Source: JALOAD01 sp023228995 [NCBI: Candidatus Muiribacterium halophilum] (GTDB lineage: Bacteria > Muiribacteriota > Muiribacteriia > Muiribacteriales). From it: a DNA stretch of 23,337 nt. Location: positions 1 through 23,337 of the forward strand of contig JALOAD010000050.1 of assembly GCA_023228995.1 (NCBI GenBank), read 5' to 3'. Both the position numbers and the translations under genes were made by a program. Of this stretch, positions 22,521-23,337 are shown piece after piece. The notes beneath the pieces are model-generated. The model made no database searches. It was given only the letters and a program-made list of their open reading frames with translations, and was not told where the DNA came from. Position 1 is the stretch's first letter, and each line of letters begins with the position of its first letter.

Positions 22521-23069
22521 TTAACCTTTGAGTTTAAATTCGTTTATCTTTTTAGTTAATTCGTATATTGTCTTTTTCATATTTTCTGTCATTTTCTTTA
22601 TATCATCTGCATCAGACATATCCATATTATCAGCATAATCTTTAAGAGAACCAAGTTTTTTCTCAGCCTGTATAAGTTCAAAATTAAGCTGTCTTACCAT
22701 ATTATTTATAAGATCTGCGAGTTTTTTAAATTCATCGTGCTTTCTTAACTTAAAATTGCCTGTAAGATCTTTATTAGAAACATCTTCTATTGCTTTTTCA
22801 AATCTATATATAGGACCTGCCATTCTATGAGAAATAAATATACCTGCAATAAATATTATTGTTAATGAAAATAAAAGTGCAAGAAATACGCTTGGTAATA
22901 TAAAATTATCTTCTGAAACTGCTATTATTCCAGAAATATCAATTGTTCCAGTTAAAAACACATATATTATAGTTGCTGTAAGATTACATGATAAAATAGA
23001 TATAAGGAAAAATATCATAATAACTCTGAACTGAAACGGTCTATCTACTAAAAAAATTTTTCTCTTCAA
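22521..23069 (-). CDS. Two-TM membrane protein with HAMP domain, no output domain
   Basis: 182 residues from a TTG start. The frame is open four codons further up, but that codon belongs to the GGGGG ribosome site serving this TTG 5 bp away. Two hydrophobic segments (about residues 14-39 and 58-79) flank a short extracytoplasmic loop of only about 18 residues. A HAMP linker follows, beginning SHRMAGPIYRFEKAI and running to about residue 130, then about 50 residues of predicted coiled coil. HAMP usually relays a signal to a kinase, cyclase or chemotaxis domain; here none follows, so it may signal by protein contact. The start of the dgt operon is 26 bp downstream. Confidence 0.82.
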   Translation of the reverse strand: MKRKIFLVDRPFQFRVIMIFFLISILSCNLTATIIYVFLTGTIDISGIIAVSEDNFILPSVFLALLFSLTIIFIAGIFISHRMAGPIYRFEKAIEDVSNKDLTGNFKLRKHDEFKKLADLINNMVRQLNFELIQAEKKLGSLKDYADNMDMSDADDIKKMTENMKKTIYELTKKINEFKLKG

Positions 23070-23101
23070 GTTTTCCCCCAATTTTTTTATAAATAAAATT
23101 C

Positions 23102-23130
23102 ATTTTAATTTATTTTGCAAAAACAATCAA
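23102..23130 (-). promoter_or_regulatory. Candidate promoter for the HAMP gene operon
   Basis: On the minus strand TTGATT (23130-23125) and TAAAAT (23107-23102) are 17 bp apart, placing a start about 25 nt before the TTG codon. Two and one mismatches respectively. The flanking DNA is very AT-rich, so alternatives exist and support is modest. Confidence 0.4.
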
Positions 23131-23337
23131 CTGACTTTGTTATTTTAAAATTTAAAACTATAAAAAATTAAATTCTATAATTTATTTATTACATTTGTTT
23201 ATAGAAAATCCTTCTTTTTTTGAATTAGATTTTACATATAGATTCAAAAAATTGATATCGAGCGTAATTATGGAAGCTGTCTTAAGATTTTCAATAAGTA
23301 TACAAATAAGAAATTCAAAGTTAAAAAGAATAAAATT

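Noticed and set aside
23270-23337. Plus-strand ATG frame (MEAVLRFSIS) open to the window end
   Set aside because: Only 22 codons are visible, with a weak GAGCG upstream. It could be the start of a gene, but there is not enough to call one.

Overview
The window is AT-rich bacterial DNA in which every well-supported gene lies on the minus strand. The features suggest an anaerobic, fermentative bacterium: an acyl-CoA dehydrogenase next to a ferredoxin-fused EtfA, acetate kinase, a FabK-type enoyl reductase and several HEAT-repeat proteins. SpoVS is present but also occurs in non-sporulating lineages. Lysine-rich proteins, strong purine-rich Shine-Dalgarno (SD) sites and some GTG/TTG starts fit a low-GC lineage such as Clostridia-like bacteria or an AT-rich candidate phylum. 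The sequence alone does not settle the taxon.

Layout, read in the direction of transcription (right to left). (1) 23069-19368: a HAMP membrane protein, a dGTPase-like HD hydrolase, a nitroreductase and a radical SAM protein, closely packed. (2) 19072-13832: purD, a single-ring Clp-type AAA+ ATPase, pyrR and a 645-residue HEAT-repeat protein, behind a good sigma70-type promoter with a 20-bp palindrome just upstream. (3) 13831-13097: a 735-bp gap holding an array of 31 eight-bp repeats, a perfect hairpin with a competing partner, an array of eight 11-bp repeats and a possible 37-codon plus-strand gene. (4) 13096-2275: a long lipid operon: HEAT/zinc-ribbon protein, ackA, rpmF, plsX, acyl-CoA dehydrogenase, ferredoxin-EtfA, fabD, fabG, acpP, then an intrinsic terminator/attenuator, fabK, fabF, rnc and spoVS, ending in another intrinsic terminator. 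(5) 2230-1472: a secreted TPR protein starting directly after that terminator. (6) 1325-6: a 439-residue coiled-coil protein with a palindrome overlapping its promoter.

Region 4 is a type II fatty-acid-synthesis operon: PlsX links acyl-ACP to phospholipid synthesis, FabD loads malonyl onto AcpP, and FabF, FabG and FabK elongate and reduce. FabH and FabZ are not in the window. Where fabH often follows plsX there is instead an acyl-CoA dehydrogenase and an EtfA carrying two [4Fe-4S] motifs, with no EtfB. A hairpin between acpP and fabK may let the carrier protein be made in excess of the enzymes. Several starts were moved from the longest open frame to the codon behind the SD: fabK (TTG), fabG, ackA, the TPR gene, the HAMP gene (TTG) and pyrR. 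I saw no tRNA, rRNA, insertion sequence or CRISPR array.
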